Source of the DNA: Williamsia faeni
GTDB taxonomy: Bacteria; Actinomycetota; Actinomycetes; Mycobacteriales; Mycobacteriaceae
Length of the DNA: 64,000 nt
Direction: 5' to 3'
NCBI GenBank assembly: GCA_003202005.1
Contig: QJJF01000002.1
Coordinates: forward strand, 1-64,000
Below, piece after piece: positions 19,693-30,379 of this stretch. Both the position numbers and the translations under genes were made by a program. Positions within the stretch are counted from its first letter, which is position 1, and every line of letters begins with the position of its first letter. The notes under the pieces are model-generated. The model worked only from the letters and a program-made list of their open reading frames with translations, was not told the origin of the DNA and did not search any database.

Positions 19693-20787
19693 ATGATCCC
19701 AGGACCGTCAGACTCCATCGCCGACGTCGCCGGCGTGCGCGTCGGCCAGCATCAGCGGCTCGACGACCACGTCATCGTGGCCACCGATGATGCCGCCGGC
19801 GAAGGCTGGGCCACCGGTACAACGGTGGTGTTGTTGCCCGAAGGCGCCGTGGCCGCCGTCGATGTCCGAGGAGGTGGCCCGGGTACCCGGGAAACCGACC
19901 TGCTCGATCCGTCCAACACCGTGCAGCAGGCGCACGCGATCGTCCTCACCGGCGGCAGTGCTTACGGATTGGCCGCGGCCGACGGTGTGATGACCCACCT
20001 CGAGAGCCAGGGCATCGGCCTCGCGATGGACAAGCGTGGTTCGGTGGTGCCGATCGTTCCCGGCGCGGTGATCTTCGATCTGTCGGTCGGCGCCTGGTCG
20101 GCTCGTCCGGATCGCGAGTTCGGTGCGCAGGCCGCGGCGAACGCGGATACATCGGTTGCCGTCGGATCGGTCGGTGCCGGCACCGGCGCCCAGGCCGGAG
20201 CGCTCAAAGGGGGCGTGGGCAGCGCGAGCATCACCTTCACCACGGGTCCGGCAACAGGCATCACGGTGGCGGCGCTGATCGTGGCCAACCCGATGGGCGC
20301 GGTCATCGACCCGACCAGTGGATTGCCGTGGGGTGCACTCCCATTGGAACTGGACTACTACGGTCTGCGGCAGCCGGCACCCGGCGAGGTGGCGAACCTG
20401 TTGAATCTCACCGCCAAATCGAATCCGCTGAACACCACCATCGGTGTCATCGCCACTGACGCGGCATTGGATCCCGCCTCGGTTCGCCGGGTGGCGATGA
20501 CTGCCCACGACGGACTGGCCCGAGCGGTCCGTCCCGCCCATTCACCGCTCGACGGCGACACACTTTTCGCATTTGCCACAGGTTCGGCGACGCCGACGCC
20601 CGGACCCGATGAGACACCGCAGGTTCCGCCGGGCATGAACCCGGACGTGGCACTCGTCGCGGCGGTCGGGGAGGCCGCGGCGACCGTGGTCCAACGCGCC
20701 ATCGTCAATGCGGTCATCGCCGCGACTCCGGTCGGCGGAATACCGACCTACCGGGAGACGTTGCCAACAGCATTCGTGTCCGGATAG
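19693..20787 (+). CDS. P1/S58-family N-terminal-nucleophile peptidase
   Basis: This 364-residue DmpA/NylC-like hydrolase has the family glycine-rich motifs (RGGGPGTRETDLL, LTGGSAYGLAAADGV). An Asn247-Thr248 pair in NPLNTTIGV lies where the family cleaves itself to expose the nucleophile, so the mature enzyme would be an alpha/beta heterodimer. Known relatives are aminopeptidases or amide hydrolases; the substrate here is unknown. The position matches Rv1333, between the DUF2017 gene and mec. Confidence 0.88.
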   Translation: MIPGPSDSIADVAGVRVGQHQRLDDHVIVATDDAAGEGWATGTTVVLLPEGAVAAVDVRGGGPGTRETDLLDPSNTVQQAHAIVLTGGSAYGLAAADGVMTHLESQGIGLAMDKRGSVVPIVPGAVIFDLSVGAWSARPDREFGAQAAANADTSVAVGSVGAGTGAQAGALKGGVGSASITFTTGPATGITVAALIVANPMGAVIDPTSGLPWGALPLELDYYGLRQPAPGEVANLLNLTAKSNPLNTTIGVIATDAALDPASVRRVAMTAHDGLARAVRPAHSPLDGDTLFAFATGSATPTPGPDETPQVPPGMNPDVALVAAVGEAAATVVQRAIVNAVIAATPVGGIPTYRETLPTAFVSG

Positions 20788-20834
20788 TTTCGGGCACCGC
20801 AGAAGCCACCGATACGAGGTCAGGGGTTGTCGAA

Positions 20835-21239
20835 GTGCTCACCATCAGCCGGTCGCTGGTTGATCAGATGGTCGCCCATGCCCGTGCCGACCACCCCGAC
20901 GAGGCCTGCGGTGTGATCGCCGGACCCGAGGGTTCGGACCGTCCGGAGCGATTCATCGCGATGGTCAACGCCGAACGGTCACCCACCTTCTATCGCTTCG
21001 ATTCCGTCGAGCAGCTCAAGGTCTGGCGCGAGATGGATCGCGGCGACGAAGAGCCGGTGGTCATCTACCACTCGCACACCGCGACCGAGGCGTATCCGAG
21101 TCGTACGGATGTCTCGTTCGCCTCCGAGCCGAATGCGCACTACGTGCTGATCTCGACCCGTGACCCCGAGACCGAAGAAATCCGGAGCTATCGGATCGTC
21201 GACGGTGAGATCACCGAAGAGCCGATCGACATCACCTAG
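20835..21239 (+). CDS. mec: CysO-cysteine peptidase (JAMM/MPN+)
   Basis: This 134-residue zinc metalloprotease releases cysteine from the C-terminus of the CysO carrier protein. The JAMM motif is complete: E23, then H79-S-H81, S89 and D92 (YHSHTATEAYPSRTD). The start is GTG 20835. The stop lies 11 bases before cysO, and cysM follows, so the whole pathway is in one operon in the mycobacterial order. Confidence 0.95.
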   Translation: MLTISRSLVDQMVAHARADHPDEACGVIAGPEGSDRPERFIAMVNAERSPTFYRFDSVEQLKVWREMDRGDEEPVVIYHSHTATEAYPSRTDVSFASEPNAHYVLISTRDPETEEIRSYRIVDGEITEEPIDIT

Positions 21240-21250
21240 AGGAGTTCGCC

Positions 21251-21523
21251 ATGGCAGTAACAGTTTCCATCCCGACGATCCTGCGTCCCTACACCGACGG
21301 CAACAAGCGGGTCGAGTCCAGCGGGGCCACCGTGGGTGAGCTGATCGACAACCTCGATGCCAGCCACAGCGGTCTCAAGGACCGGCTGATCGCCTCGGGC
21401 AAGCTGCATCGCTTCGTGAACGTCTATGTCAACGACGAAGACGTGCGGTTCTCCGGCGGCCTCGAGACGTCGGTGGCCGATGGCGACGAGGTGACGATCC
21501 TGCCTGCCGTTGCCGGCGGCTGA
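21251..21523 (+). CDS. cysO: Sulfur carrier protein CysO
   Basis: This 90-residue ubiquitin-fold protein is related to MoaD/ThiS and ends in Gly-Gly (PAVAGG). The C-terminus is converted to a thiocarboxylate, which CysM joins to O-phosphoserine; Mec then frees cysteine. A GAGGAG ribosome binding site precedes the ATG. No MEC+-type adenylating enzyme gene is in the window, so activation must come from elsewhere. Confidence 0.95.
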   Translation: MAVTVSIPTILRPYTDGNKRVESSGATVGELIDNLDASHSGLKDRLIASGKLHRFVNVYVNDEDVRFSGGLETSVADGDEVTILPAVAGG

Positions 21524-21538
21524 ACCGAACCGGGATGA

Positions 21539-22522
<984 letters not shown>

Positions 22523-22574
22523 CGCGCCACCGCCTTGCCACCATTCGATGTCGCCACTGTTCGATCGGAGAACC

Positions 22575-23273
22575 ATGACCGGATCACTTGGCTCCTATGG
22601 CGGTGCCGGCGGCAGTCCGCCGCCGTCCGGTCCGCCGTCGAAAGGCCCGGCGTCCTGGCCGCTGTGGGCACGGTCGGTCATCATCATGCTGTCGCTGACG
22701 GCCTTGCTGTACGTCATCGAGTTCATCGACGTGGTCAGCGATCGTGATCTCGACAGCGCCGGTATCGAACCTCGTGAGCTGGATGGCCTGAGCGGGATCG
22801 CGGCATCGCCGTTTCTGCATGCCGACTGGGAACACCTGATGGCCAACACGATTCCCGGCATCGTGCTCGGATTCCTGGTTCTGATGACCCGGCACTTCCT
22901 GATCGCCACTGCGATCATCTGGGTTGTCTCCGGTCTCGGGGTGTGGTTGTTCGCGCCGCCGTATACGGTGACCGTCGGCGCGTCGGGCATCATCTTCGGC
23001 TGGCTCACCTACGTTTTGGTGCGCGGCCTGTTCAACCGGAATTTCTTACAAGTCGTGATCGGTGTGGCCGTCTTCCTGATCTATGGCGGCATCTTGTGGG
23101 GTGTGGTGCCGGCCGGTACGGGTGTGTCGTGGCAAGGTCATCTCTTCGGGGCCGCCGGTGGCGTCCTCGCGGCCTGGTATCTGTCCAAGAAGGACCGGAA
23201 GCAGGCCCAGACGCCGCCACCATCGCCCTACGGAACCACCAACTTCGGCAACCCCGGGAGCACCAGACTGTGA
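22575..23273 (+). CDS. Rhomboid-family intramembrane serine protease
   Basis: This 232-residue protein has a Pro/Gly-rich cytoplasmic N-terminus and about six membrane segments. The catalytic dyad is S137 (VGASGIIFG) and H189 ([11 protein letters not shown]), and the [10 protein letters not shown] loop is conserved. The ATG at 22575 follows GGAG. The stop overlaps the murI GTG start (GTGA). The substrate is unknown. The position equals Rv1337. Confidence 0.93.
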   Translation: MTGSLGSYGGAGGSPPPSGPPSKGPASWPLWARSVIIMLSLTALLYVIEFIDVVSDRDLDSAGIEPRELDGLSGIAASPFLHADWEHLMANTIPGIVLGFLVLMTRHFLIATAIIWVVSGLGVWLFAPPYTVTVGASGIIFGWLTYVLVRGLFNRNFLQVVIGVAVFLIYGGILWGVVPAGTGVSWQGHLFGAAGGVLAAWYLSKKDRKQAQTPPPSPYGTTNFGNPGSTRL

Positions 23274-24088
23274 TTTCAGATGTGCCTGCGAGTCCAGATG
23301 TCAACGCGCCGATCGGCATCTTCGACTCCGGCGTCGGGGGGCTCACTGTTGCCCGTGCGGTGATCGATCAGTTGCCGTCGGAGAACATCATCTACATCGG
23401 CGACACGGCGAACGGTCCATACGGACCGCTGACCATTCCGGAGATCCGGGCACACGCACTCGCCATCGGCGACGAGCTCGTCGAGCGCGGCGTCAAGGCA
23501 CTCGTGATCGCGTGCAACACGGCGTCCGCAGCCTGCCTGCGTGATGCCCGCGAGCGCTATCCGATTCCGGTGATCGAGGTTGTCCTGCCGGCGGTCCGGC
23601 GTGCGGTGGCGGCCACCCGGTCGGGCCGGATCGGCGTGATCGGCACGGAGGCGACCATCGCCTCCCGGGCCTACGAGGACTCGTTCGCCGCAGCCCAGAA
23701 CGCGGTCATCACCTCGGTGGCGTGCCCGCGGTTCGTCGACTTCGTGGAGCGCGGGATCACCAGCGGACGTCAGGTACTCGGACTGGCAGAGGGCTACCTC
23801 GAGCCCCTTGCCGCGGCGCGCGTCGACACCGTGGTGCTCGGGTGCACCCACTATCCGATGCTCACCGGGGTCATCCAGCTGGCCGTCGGCGACGACGTGA
23901 CGCTGGTGTCCAGTGCCGAGGAAACCGCCAAGGATGTCCTTCGGGTACTGACCACACACGATTTGTTGCGTGCGCCGACCGATGTTCCGGCGGAACGGAT
24001 TTTCCAGGCCACCGGGGATCCAGAATCGTTCGCAAAGCTTGCGACCAGATTCCTCGGACCAGCGCTCGGAGCAGTCCAACACGTGTGA
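23270..24088 (+). CDS. murI: Glutamate racemase
   Basis: This 272-residue enzyme supplies D-glutamate for peptidoglycan. The two catalytic cysteines are C82 (ACNTASAA) and C192 (GCTHYP), with D19-S20 ([10 protein letters not shown]) in the substrate pocket. The start is GTG 23270, overlapping the rhomboid stop. It is a cytoplasmic, cofactor-independent racemase of normal length. Confidence 0.96.
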   Translation: MISDVPASPDVNAPIGIFDSGVGGLTVARAVIDQLPSENIIYIGDTANGPYGPLTIPEIRAHALAIGDELVERGVKALVIACNTASAACLRDARERYPIPVIEVVLPAVRRAVAATRSGRIGVIGTEATIASRAYEDSFAAAQNAVITSVACPRFVDFVERGITSGRQVLGLAEGYLEPLAAARVDTVVLGCTHYPMLTGVIQLAVGDDVTLVSSAEETAKDVLRVLTTHDLLRAPTDVPAERIFQATGDPESFAKLATRFLGPALGAVQHV

Positions 24089-24136
24089 TGGCGGTTCCGG
24101 CAACCGTGAATTGAACAAGCGTGGCAGCATGGCGGC

Positions 24137-24901
24137 ATGCGTTTGACCGTGCTGGGTTGTACTGGCAGTTTGTCGGGCCCCGATTCGCCCGCGTCGGGGT
24201 ACCTGCTGACAGTGCCCGGCCGGCAGCCGGTGGCGATGGATTTCGGTCCTGGCGTCCTTGGTTCACTGCTGCAACATGCTGATCCGAACGACGTCGCCAT
24301 CGTGCTCAGCCACCTACACGCCGATCATTGTCTGGACCTCCCCGGCCTGTTGGTGTGGCGTCGCTACAGCCCGGTGCCGGCGGTGGGCAAAGGCACGTTG
24401 ATCGGGCCGCCGGGGACAGCGCAGCGGATCGGTGCGGCGTCGTCGGAGTATCCCGGTGAGGTCGACGACATCACCGACACCTTCGAGGTCGGTGCCTGGA
24501 CCGACGGCGGTCAGATCGAGATCGGTGGGATGACTTTCTTCCCGCGCCGGGTCAATCACCCGCCGTCGACGTTCGGTTTTCGCGTAACCGGTCCGGAAGG
24601 TCAGGTGCTCACGTACAGCGGCGACACCGGCGTCTGCGACGAATTGATCGAACTGGCCGAGGAAGCCGACGTGTTCCTGTGCGAGGCGTCGTGGACCCAC
24701 GATCCGGTCAACCGGCCGCCGAATCTGCACTTGTCGGGTCGTGAGGCGGGGGAGGCGGCGGCAAAAGCCGGTGCCAAGAGTCTCCTGCTGACCCATCTAC
24801 CGCCGTGGACGTGGGCCGACGATGTGTTGGCCGAGGCTCGCTCGGCGTACGACGGACCGATCCGGGTGGTCCGCCGCGGCGACGAAATCGACATCGCCTG
24901 A
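24137..24901 (+). CDS. Metallo-beta-lactamase-fold phosphodiesterase (Rv1339 type)
   Basis: This 254-residue MBL-fold protein has H59-x-H61-x-D63-H64 (SHLHADH) as the two-metal site, then [13 protein letters not shown] and a C-terminal histidine (LLLTHLPPW). Its position and motifs match Rv1339, reported as an atypical class II cAMP phosphodiesterase in mycobacteria. RNase Z-like activity is the alternative for this fold. It begins 48 bases after murI and is followed by rph. Confidence 0.87.
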   Translation: MRLTVLGCTGSLSGPDSPASGYLLTVPGRQPVAMDFGPGVLGSLLQHADPNDVAIVLSHLHADHCLDLPGLLVWRRYSPVPAVGKGTLIGPPGTAQRIGAASSEYPGEVDDITDTFEVGAWTDGGQIEIGGMTFFPRRVNHPPSTFGFRVTGPEGQVLTYSGDTGVCDELIELAEEADVFLCEASWTHDPVNRPPNLHLSGREAGEAAAKAGAKSLLLTHLPPWTWADDVLAEARSAYDGPIRVVRRGDEIDIA

Positions 24902-24978
24902 CAAGCACTCACGCGGCCGGGCAACGGGTATCGGCCACCCCGATACAGCGTGCGGGGCGACTCGATAGGGTGGTCCCT

Positions 24979-25764
24979 GTGAGTAGACGTGCAGATGGCC
25001 GAACCGATGACGAACTGCGGAAGGTGACCATCACCCGTGGTTTCACCAGTCACCCCGCCGGATCAGTACTTGTTGAATTCGGGGACACGCGGGTCATGTG
25101 CACCGCCAGCGTCACCGAGGGCGTGCCGCGTTGGCGCCGTGGATCCGGGCTCGGCTGGCTTACCGCCGAATACGCGATGTTGCCGGCAGCCACCCACGAC
25201 CGTTCGGACCGTGAGTCCGTCAAGGGCAAGGTCGGCGGTCGGACTCAGGAGATCAGCCGGCTGATCGGGCGCTCGCTGCGCGCCTGCATCGACCTGGCAG
25301 CACTGGGGGAGAACACCATTGCCCTCGACTGCGATGTGCTGCAAGCCGACGGTGGTACCCGCACCGCCGCGATCACGGGCGCCTACGTGGCGTTGTCCGA
25401 TGCGGTCACCTATCTCAACGCGGCCGGGAAACTTGCTGATCCACAACCCATCTCGTGTGGGATCGCGGCGGTCAGCGTGGGTGTTGTCGACGGCCGAGTC
25501 CGCCTCGACCTGCCGTACGAAGAGGATTCGCGCGCCGAGGTCGACATGAACGTCGTCGCAACCGACACCGGCACGCTCGTGGAGATCCAGGGCACCGGCG
25601 AGGGCGCCACGTTCCCACGGTCGACCCTTGAACGCCTACTGGATTCGGCAATGGCCGGCATCGAGCAACTGTTCGTCGTGCAGCGCGAGGCTCTGGCGTT
25701 GCCGTACCCGGGTAAACTCCCGGAGCCCGAACTCACCGGCAAGCGAAAGACTTTCGGTAGCTGA
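24979..25764 (+). CDS. rph: Ribonuclease PH
   Basis: This 261-residue phosphorolytic 3'-5' exoribonuclease trims tRNA 3' ends. Conserved segments include [11 protein letters not shown] near the N-terminus, the phosphate-binding [12 protein letters not shown] and the acidic [10 protein letters not shown]. The start is GTG 24979. The stop shares a base with the ATG of the next gene. The rph-rdgB pairing is widespread. Confidence 0.96.
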   Translation: MSRRADGRTDDELRKVTITRGFTSHPAGSVLVEFGDTRVMCTASVTEGVPRWRRGSGLGWLTAEYAMLPAATHDRSDRESVKGKVGGRTQEISRLIGRSLRACIDLAALGENTIALDCDVLQADGGTRTAAITGAYVALSDAVTYLNAAGKLADPQPISCGIAAVSVGVVDGRVRLDLPYEEDSRAEVDMNVVATDTGTLVEIQGTGEGATFPRSTLERLLDSAMAGIEQLFVVQREALALPYPGKLPEPELTGKRKTFGS

Positions 25765-26378
25765 TGGGCCAGATCCTGGTCGCCAGCCGCAACACAAAGA
25801 AGCTGGCCGAACTGCGTCGTGTTGTCGAGCAGGCCGGTATCGAGGGCTTGGACGTGGTCGGTCTCGACGAAGTGCCCCCCTTCGAGGAGGCGCCCGAGAT
25901 CGGCGCGACGTTCGAGGAGAACGCACTCGCCAAAGCGCGTGATGCCTATGCGGCCACCGGATTGCCCTGTGTCGCAGACGATTCGGGTCTTGAGGTCGAT
26001 GCACTGAACGGCATGCCGGGTGTGCTGTCGGCGCGATGGGCCGGACGCCACGGCGACGACATGGCCAACACCGAGTTGTTGCTCAATCAGCTGGGCGACG
26101 TTCCCGAGGAACGTCGCGGCGGGGCATTTGTATCGGCCTGCGCGCTGGTCACCGCCGACTCGGAAGTCGTTGTCCGGGGTGAGTGGCGTGGGCGGATCAT
26201 CTCAGAGCCTGTTGGCGACAACGGTTTCGGCTACGACCCGGTGTTCGTTCCAGACGAGGAATCGGCGAGTGGCCGCAGTTCGGCGCAGCTGTCGCCGACC
26301 GAGAAAGACGCGTTGAGTCATCGCGGCCGGGCGCTGGCACAGTTGATTCCGGCGCTGCAGAAGCTGGCCGCGAACTGA
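25764..26378 (+). CDS. rdgB: Non-canonical purine NTP pyrophosphatase (RdgB/HAM1)
   Basis: This 204-residue house-cleaning enzyme hydrolyses dITP, dITP-like and XTP nucleotides to monophosphates. Family motifs are SRNTKKLAELR at the N-terminus, TFEENALAKA, DDSGLEVDAL and GFGYDPVF. It is translationally coupled to rph by a one-base overlap. Confidence 0.96.
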   Translation: MGQILVASRNTKKLAELRRVVEQAGIEGLDVVGLDEVPPFEEAPEIGATFEENALAKARDAYAATGLPCVADDSGLEVDALNGMPGVLSARWAGRHGDDMANTELLLNQLGDVPEERRGGAFVSACALVTADSEVVVRGEWRGRIISEPVGDNGFGYDPVFVPDEESASGRSSAQLSPTEKDALSHRGRALAQLIPALQKLAAN

Positions 26379-26402
26379 ACCCGGGATCGGGGCCTGGTTC
26401 GG

Positions 26403-26762
26403 TCAGACGTCGAACCTGGCCCGGATCTCGAGGGTGCGCTTGTGCTCCACCCAGAACGACAGGAACGGAATCGTGCCGGCGATCAGCGTCAGGATCGCTT
26501 TACCGATCGGCCAGCGAACCTTGATGCCCAGATCGATCGCCATGATCAAGTACACGAAGTAGACCCAGCCGTGCACGATCGGGACGAAGCTGAGGCTGTC
26601 GTTGTCGAATCCGTAGGCCAGGATCAGCTCTGCAACCAGCAGGAGTAGCCACAGGCCGGTGACCCACGCCATGACCCGGTACCGCAGCAGCGCGCCCTTG
26701 ATCTTGCTCGGCGGTGCCGTTTTGGTGACTGTGGTGGTCGACTCGGCGGGGGTCTGGCTCAC
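26403..26762 (-). CDS. DUF3817 integral membrane protein (second copy)
   Basis: This 119-residue protein has about three membrane segments and the DUF3817 signature around VHGWVYFVYLIMAI. It is a paralogue of the gene at 6178-6561. The start is GTG 26762, overlapping the stop of the upstream gene by four bases, so the two are coupled. The position matches Rv1342c. The function is unknown. Confidence 0.87.
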   Translation of the reverse strand: MSQTPAESTTTVTKTAPPSKIKGALLRYRVMAWVTGLWLLLLVAELILAYGFDNDSLSFVPIVHGWVYFVYLIMAIDLGIKVRWPIGKAILTLIAGTIPFLSFWVEHKRTLEIRARFDV

Positions 26763-27208
26763 TGATTGCTCCGTTGCGGGTTGTCGGTGGGGTGATCGTT
26801 GGTGCTGTCGGTGCGGGTTGCCCGATGAGAGTTCGGATCGGCCAGCTCGGCCAGCAGTCGGTTGTACTCGGCGATCTGTTCGCCGTCGGCGGTGCCGTCG
26901 TCGACCAGCGGTGTCGGTGCCGAATCCGGGCGGGGCGGCAGGATCCCTTCCGGGATCTCCGTCATGCCCCGGCTGTTGAGCTTCTCGACCTCATCCGGAT
27001 CGGATTCGAGAACCACGAACTTGCGATAGGCGTAGACGCAGAACGCCGCGAACGCCGGCCACTGCAATGCGTACCCGAGATTCTGACCGCTTCCGGAGCT
27101 CGACTCGAAACGGCTCCACTGCCACCACGCCAGCGCCAGGCATGCGGTAGCTGCGACAACAACCAGCACTATGAGGGCTGGTCGGTGCCTCCGCTTGTTC
27201 GATGCCAT
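26759..27208 (-). CDS. Small membrane-anchored protein, LprD-like position
   Basis: This 149-residue protein has a basic N-terminus (ASNKRRHRP), a hydrophobic segment at about 12-30 with a cysteine (TACLAL), and a second hydrophobic stretch near 45-60. A hydrophilic Asp/Ser-rich tail follows. M. tuberculosis carries lprD (Rv1343c) here, but the lipobox in this protein is poor, so membrane insertion without lipidation is also possible. The ATG at 27208 is used; the frame extends further upstream without a plausible start. Confidence 0.7.
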   Translation of the reverse strand: MASNKRRHRPALIVLVVVAATACLALAWWQWSRFESSSGSGQNLGYALQWPAFAAFCVYAYRKFVVLESDPDEVEKLNSRGMTEIPEGILPPRPDSAPTPLVDDGTADGEQIAEYNRLLAELADPNSHRATRTDSTNDHPTDNPQRSNQ

Positions 27209-27267
27209 GCCTTGACGGTACCTAAGTGATTCAAGTCGCAGGTCAGCCGGTACTCTGTCTCCTGCAC

Positions 27268-27352
<85 letters not shown>

Positions 27353-27677
27353 TCGAGGTCTACTGCAATCTCGACGTCCACCGATCGACAAGGCCGAGTC
27401 GAGGACCTGCAGATCTGGCGGTACACCGCTCCCTGTATCTAGGCCGAATACTCCCAAGGCGTCGTGCCGACATCACCGTCCTCACCCCGGTCTGTGGACC
27501 GGACTCCGAAGATGTGGCCTTGTGGCGAGGAAACGCCCAGGTGGGCGGCGCCAGAAGGGCACATCATCGGGGTGGGCGGGCGGGCGGCGGGCGTCCACAT
27601 CATCCGCGTTCGCGTCTGCAGGTATCGCCGCCCTGCCGTAGTTGAGACTAGCAGAGATTCGAACGTATGATCGAACA
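27353..27677 (+). other. Non-coding stretch after tRNA-Leu
   Basis: About 325 bases have no convincing gene. Short open frames exist, but their translations are Arg/Pro-rich shadows with no start signal. There is no clear terminator or repeat. It may be a remnant of earlier insertion next to the tRNA, which is speculation. Confidence 0.6.
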
Positions 27678-27995
27678 GTGAAGGTGGCGAATATTGGCGG
27701 AGACGGTGGGCAACCCCGTCGGCCGGCGTTTGTTCGAGTTGGCCATGTTGCCGTGTCGATAGACCTCGTGACCCTCTACGCCTACCAGCCGCATCACTCC
27801 GGCATCTATCACCCCGAAGGTCTGCAGTTCCGCAGGAAGACGGTCGGTGTCCTCACCGAGTGGGGGATGACCGAATGGGGCGAGTGGTTCGGCAAGGTCA
27901 CGTACACGATCCCGGCGCGGGGCCGTGACGAGAAGGTGACGCATTGGGTGCCCGGCTGGGTACTGCGGCCGATCGAGGAGTCGAAAAGCACCTGA
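27678..27995 (+). CDS. Unrecognised small protein, Trp-rich
   Basis: This 105-residue protein is not recognised. Its C-terminal half has several tryptophans, including the near-repeat TEWGMTEWGEW, followed by FGKVTYTIP and THWVPGWVLRP. It looks like a small beta-rich soluble domain without signal peptide or membrane segment. I used GTG 27678; the frame is open to 27642. Sensible residue composition favours a real gene, but the evidence is modest. Confidence 0.5.
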   Translation: MKVANIGGDGGQPRRPAFVRVGHVAVSIDLVTLYAYQPHHSGIYHPEGLQFRRKTVGVLTEWGMTEWGEWFGKVTYTIPARGRDEKVTHWVPGWVLRPIEESKST

Positions 27996-28153
27996 CTCGA
28001 GCCGACGGGTGGCCGTCAACGAGGTGTTGAGCGCCGCAGTCTGCGTCGTGCCGTAGCCCGAATGTGACGTCGGTCCCGCGCGGGCACGTTTGGGGAACAC
28101 AGCTGCAGTGCCCGCCGTTGACCGATCGCCAAGTAATCGAGGAGTTGTTGATA

Positions 28154-28327
28154 GTGAGTGCGTTTCCACCCCCACCGCCATGGACCAATGGCTTCCGCGC
28201 GCAACAGGCCGGCCTACACCCGAACGGTGATGGGGTGACGTCGCGAAAGAGTCGTGGCGACAAGCTGGAATGGTTGATCCTGGCGGTCCTCGTGGCGGTT
28301 GTGGTGGTTGTGCTGGTACTGAAATAG
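28154..28327 (+). CDS. Tiny C-terminally anchored membrane protein
   Basis: This 57-residue predicted protein has a proline run (PPPPPW), a short polar middle (SRKSRGDKLEW) and a final hydrophobic helix of about 20 residues rich in Val/Leu ending in lysine. That is a tail-anchored layout. GTG 28154 has a good GAGGAG ribosome binding site. A perfect hairpin terminator follows the stop after 3 bases, which supports a transcribed gene. The function is unknown. Confidence 0.55.
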   Translation: MSAFPPPPPWTNGFRAQQAGLHPNGDGVTSRKSRGDKLEWLILAVLVAVVVVVLVLK

Positions 28328-28330
28328 AGA

Positions 28331-28369
28331 AACAAAGGGAGATCACCGCGACGGTGATCTCCCTTTGTT
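28331..28369. terminator. Perfect 18-bp hairpin, bidirectional terminator
   Basis: Bases 28331-28348 are the exact reverse complement of 28352-28369, with a CGA loop. The stem ends are A/T-rich (AACAAAG and CTTTGTT), giving short T-rich tails both ways. It lies between two convergent genes, the tiny membrane protein and the acyl-CoA ligase, and probably stops both transcripts. Confidence 0.85.
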
Positions 28370-28401
28370 GTGTACCGCTGTTGTGTTCCGCCGAGGCGGT
28401 C

Positions 28402-30192
28402 CTACTTGGTGTAAAGACCCTCGATATCAGTGTTGTGTGAATCGTGGATCACGTTGCGCTTGAGTTTGAGCGTGGGAGTGAGCTCGCCCGACTCGATGGT
28501 GAAGTCGGTGTCGATGATGCGGTACTTCTTGATCGCTTCGGCCTTGGACACCAGAGCGTTCGCCGCGGCGATGGCGTCGTCGATGTCGGCGCGTATTTTC
28601 TCGTTGTCCAGCAGATCTGAGATCGGCGTGTCCGCGGGGAGTTCGTGGCGATGTAGCCAACCCGGCAGTGCCTCGGGATCCAGGGTGATCAGGGCGGCGA
28701 TGTACGGCTTGTTGTCGCCGACGACCAGAGCCTGGCTGACCAGCGGATGGGCGCGGACGGCATCTTCCATCTGGGCCGGCGAGACGTTCTTGCCGCCGGC
28801 GGTGACGATCAGTTCCTTCTTGCGTCCGGTGATGGAGAGGTATCCGTCGTCGAGGGTGCCGATGTCGCCGGTGTGGAACCAGCCGTCCTTGATCGCTTCG
28901 CTGGTGGCCTGTTCGTTCTTCCAATAGCCCCCGAAGACCACCGGTCCCTTGAGCAGGACCTCGCCGTCGTCGGCGATGGCCACCGACTGGCCGTGGACGG
29001 GGCGGCCGACGGTTCCGATGCGTTGTGCGCCTTCGGCATTGACGGTGACGGCCGCGGTGGTCTCGCTCAGTCCGTAACCCTCGAAAATCGGGACACCGAC
29101 GCCGCGGAAGAAGTGGCCGAGGCGGGCGCCCAGGGCTGCACCGCCGGAGACGGCGCTGTCGCAATTACCTCCGAGTGCGGCGCGGAGCTTCGAGTAGACG
29201 AGGACGTCAAAGATCTTGTGCTTGACCTTGAGGACCAATCCGGGTCCGCCGGATTCCAGGGCCTTCGAGTAGGCGATGGCGGTTTCGGTCGCGGCGGCGA
29301 AAATCTTGCCCTTGCCGCCGTCTTCGGCCTTCTGCTCGGCGCTGTTGTAGACCTTTTCGAACACGCGGGGGACCGACAGCAGGTAGCTGGGCTTGAACGC
29401 GGCCAGGTCGTCCATCAGCGTGGGGGTCACCGTGGTGTGGCCGAGCTGAACGAGATGCACGATCGACGCCACCGAGATGACTCGCGCGAAAATGTGCGCC
29501 AGTGGGAGGAACAGCAGCGTGGAGCTGCCTTCGGACATCAGATCACCGAGGGTGACACGGACGGCGTGGCATTCGTGCATGAAGTTGGCGTGGGTCAGTG
29601 CCACACCTTTGGGCTTACCGGTGGTGCCGGAGGTGTACACCAGCGTCGCGATGTCGGACGCCAGGGTGTTCGCGTGACGCTGTTCGAGTTCGTCGTCGCC
29701 GATCCCCTCGCCTCGCTTGACCAGTTCCTCGATCGCTCCCTCCTCGATGACCAGCGTCTCTTTGAGTTCGGTGGCGTCGGCCAGTGAAGGCGAGTGCTGC
29801 GCCTTCTGATTGGCGTTTTCGACAACCAGCAGCGATGTGCCGGAGTTCTCGACGATGTACTGGACCTGCGACGACGACGAGGTCTCATAGATGGCGACGG
29901 TGGTGCCGCCGGCCCGCCAGACGGCGTAGTCGACGACCGTCCACTCATAGCGGGTGGCCGAGAGGATGGAGACCCGGTCGCCCGGTCCGATGCCCGAGGC
30001 GATGAAACCCTTGGCGACCTTGTCGACGAGATCGGCGAACTCTTTGGTGGTCACGTCGTACCAGGAGCCGTCCGCTGCACGGCGCTTGAACAATGCTTTT
30101 GTAGGTGACTCCGAGCGGTGCTTCAGCATCGAATCGACGATCGATGCCTTCTCCGGAACAACGAAGTCCGAGGGGACGGTGATCTCTTGCAC
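28402..30192 (-). CDS. Long-chain fatty-acid-CoA ligase (FadD15-like)
   Basis: This 596-residue AMP-forming acyl-CoA synthetase activates fatty acids through an acyl-adenylate. Motifs in order are the P-loop-like YTSGTTGKPKG, the GYGLSETTA substrate-site motif, the TGDIG hinge and the C-terminal ELTPTLKLKR. Its length and sequence resemble FadD15-type ligases of mycobacteria. It is divergent from the RNA helicase gene, with about 190 bases between starts. Confidence 0.93.
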   Translation of the reverse strand: MQEITVPSDFVVPEKASIVDSMLKHRSESPTKALFKRRAADGSWYDVTTKEFADLVDKVAKGFIASGIGPGDRVSILSATRYEWTVVDYAVWRAGGTTVAIYETSSSSQVQYIVENSGTSLLVVENANQKAQHSPSLADATELKETLVIEEGAIEELVKRGEGIGDDELEQRHANTLASDIATLVYTSGTTGKPKGVALTHANFMHECHAVRVTLGDLMSEGSSTLLFLPLAHIFARVISVASIVHLVQLGHTTVTPTLMDDLAAFKPSYLLSVPRVFEKVYNSAEQKAEDGGKGKIFAAATETAIAYSKALESGGPGLVLKVKHKIFDVLVYSKLRAALGGNCDSAVSGGAALGARLGHFFRGVGVPIFEGYGLSETTAAVTVNAEGAQRIGTVGRPVHGQSVAIADDGEVLLKGPVVFGGYWKNEQATSEAIKDGWFHTGDIGTLDDGYLSITGRKKELIVTAGGKNVSPAQMEDAVRAHPLVSQALVVGDNKPYIAALITLDPEALPGWLHRHELPADTPISDLLDNEKIRADIDDAIAAANALVSKAEAIKKYRIIDTDFTIESGELTPTLKLKRNVIHDSHNTDIEGLYTK

Positions 30193-30379
30193 GTTGGCCT
30201 CCAGTGGAAGGTTGGGGCGGAGAGCGGGTGGCCGACCAATTCGGACACCAGCGGTTGTGGGCCAGGTTACCTTTTCGCGTTACTCGCGAGTAGGGCGCAG
30301 GCAGTGTATGCGTATCGCATCCTCACCACGCGGGTTGGGAATAACGGATTTGAGCTGATCACGGCTACAGTGGGAACCG

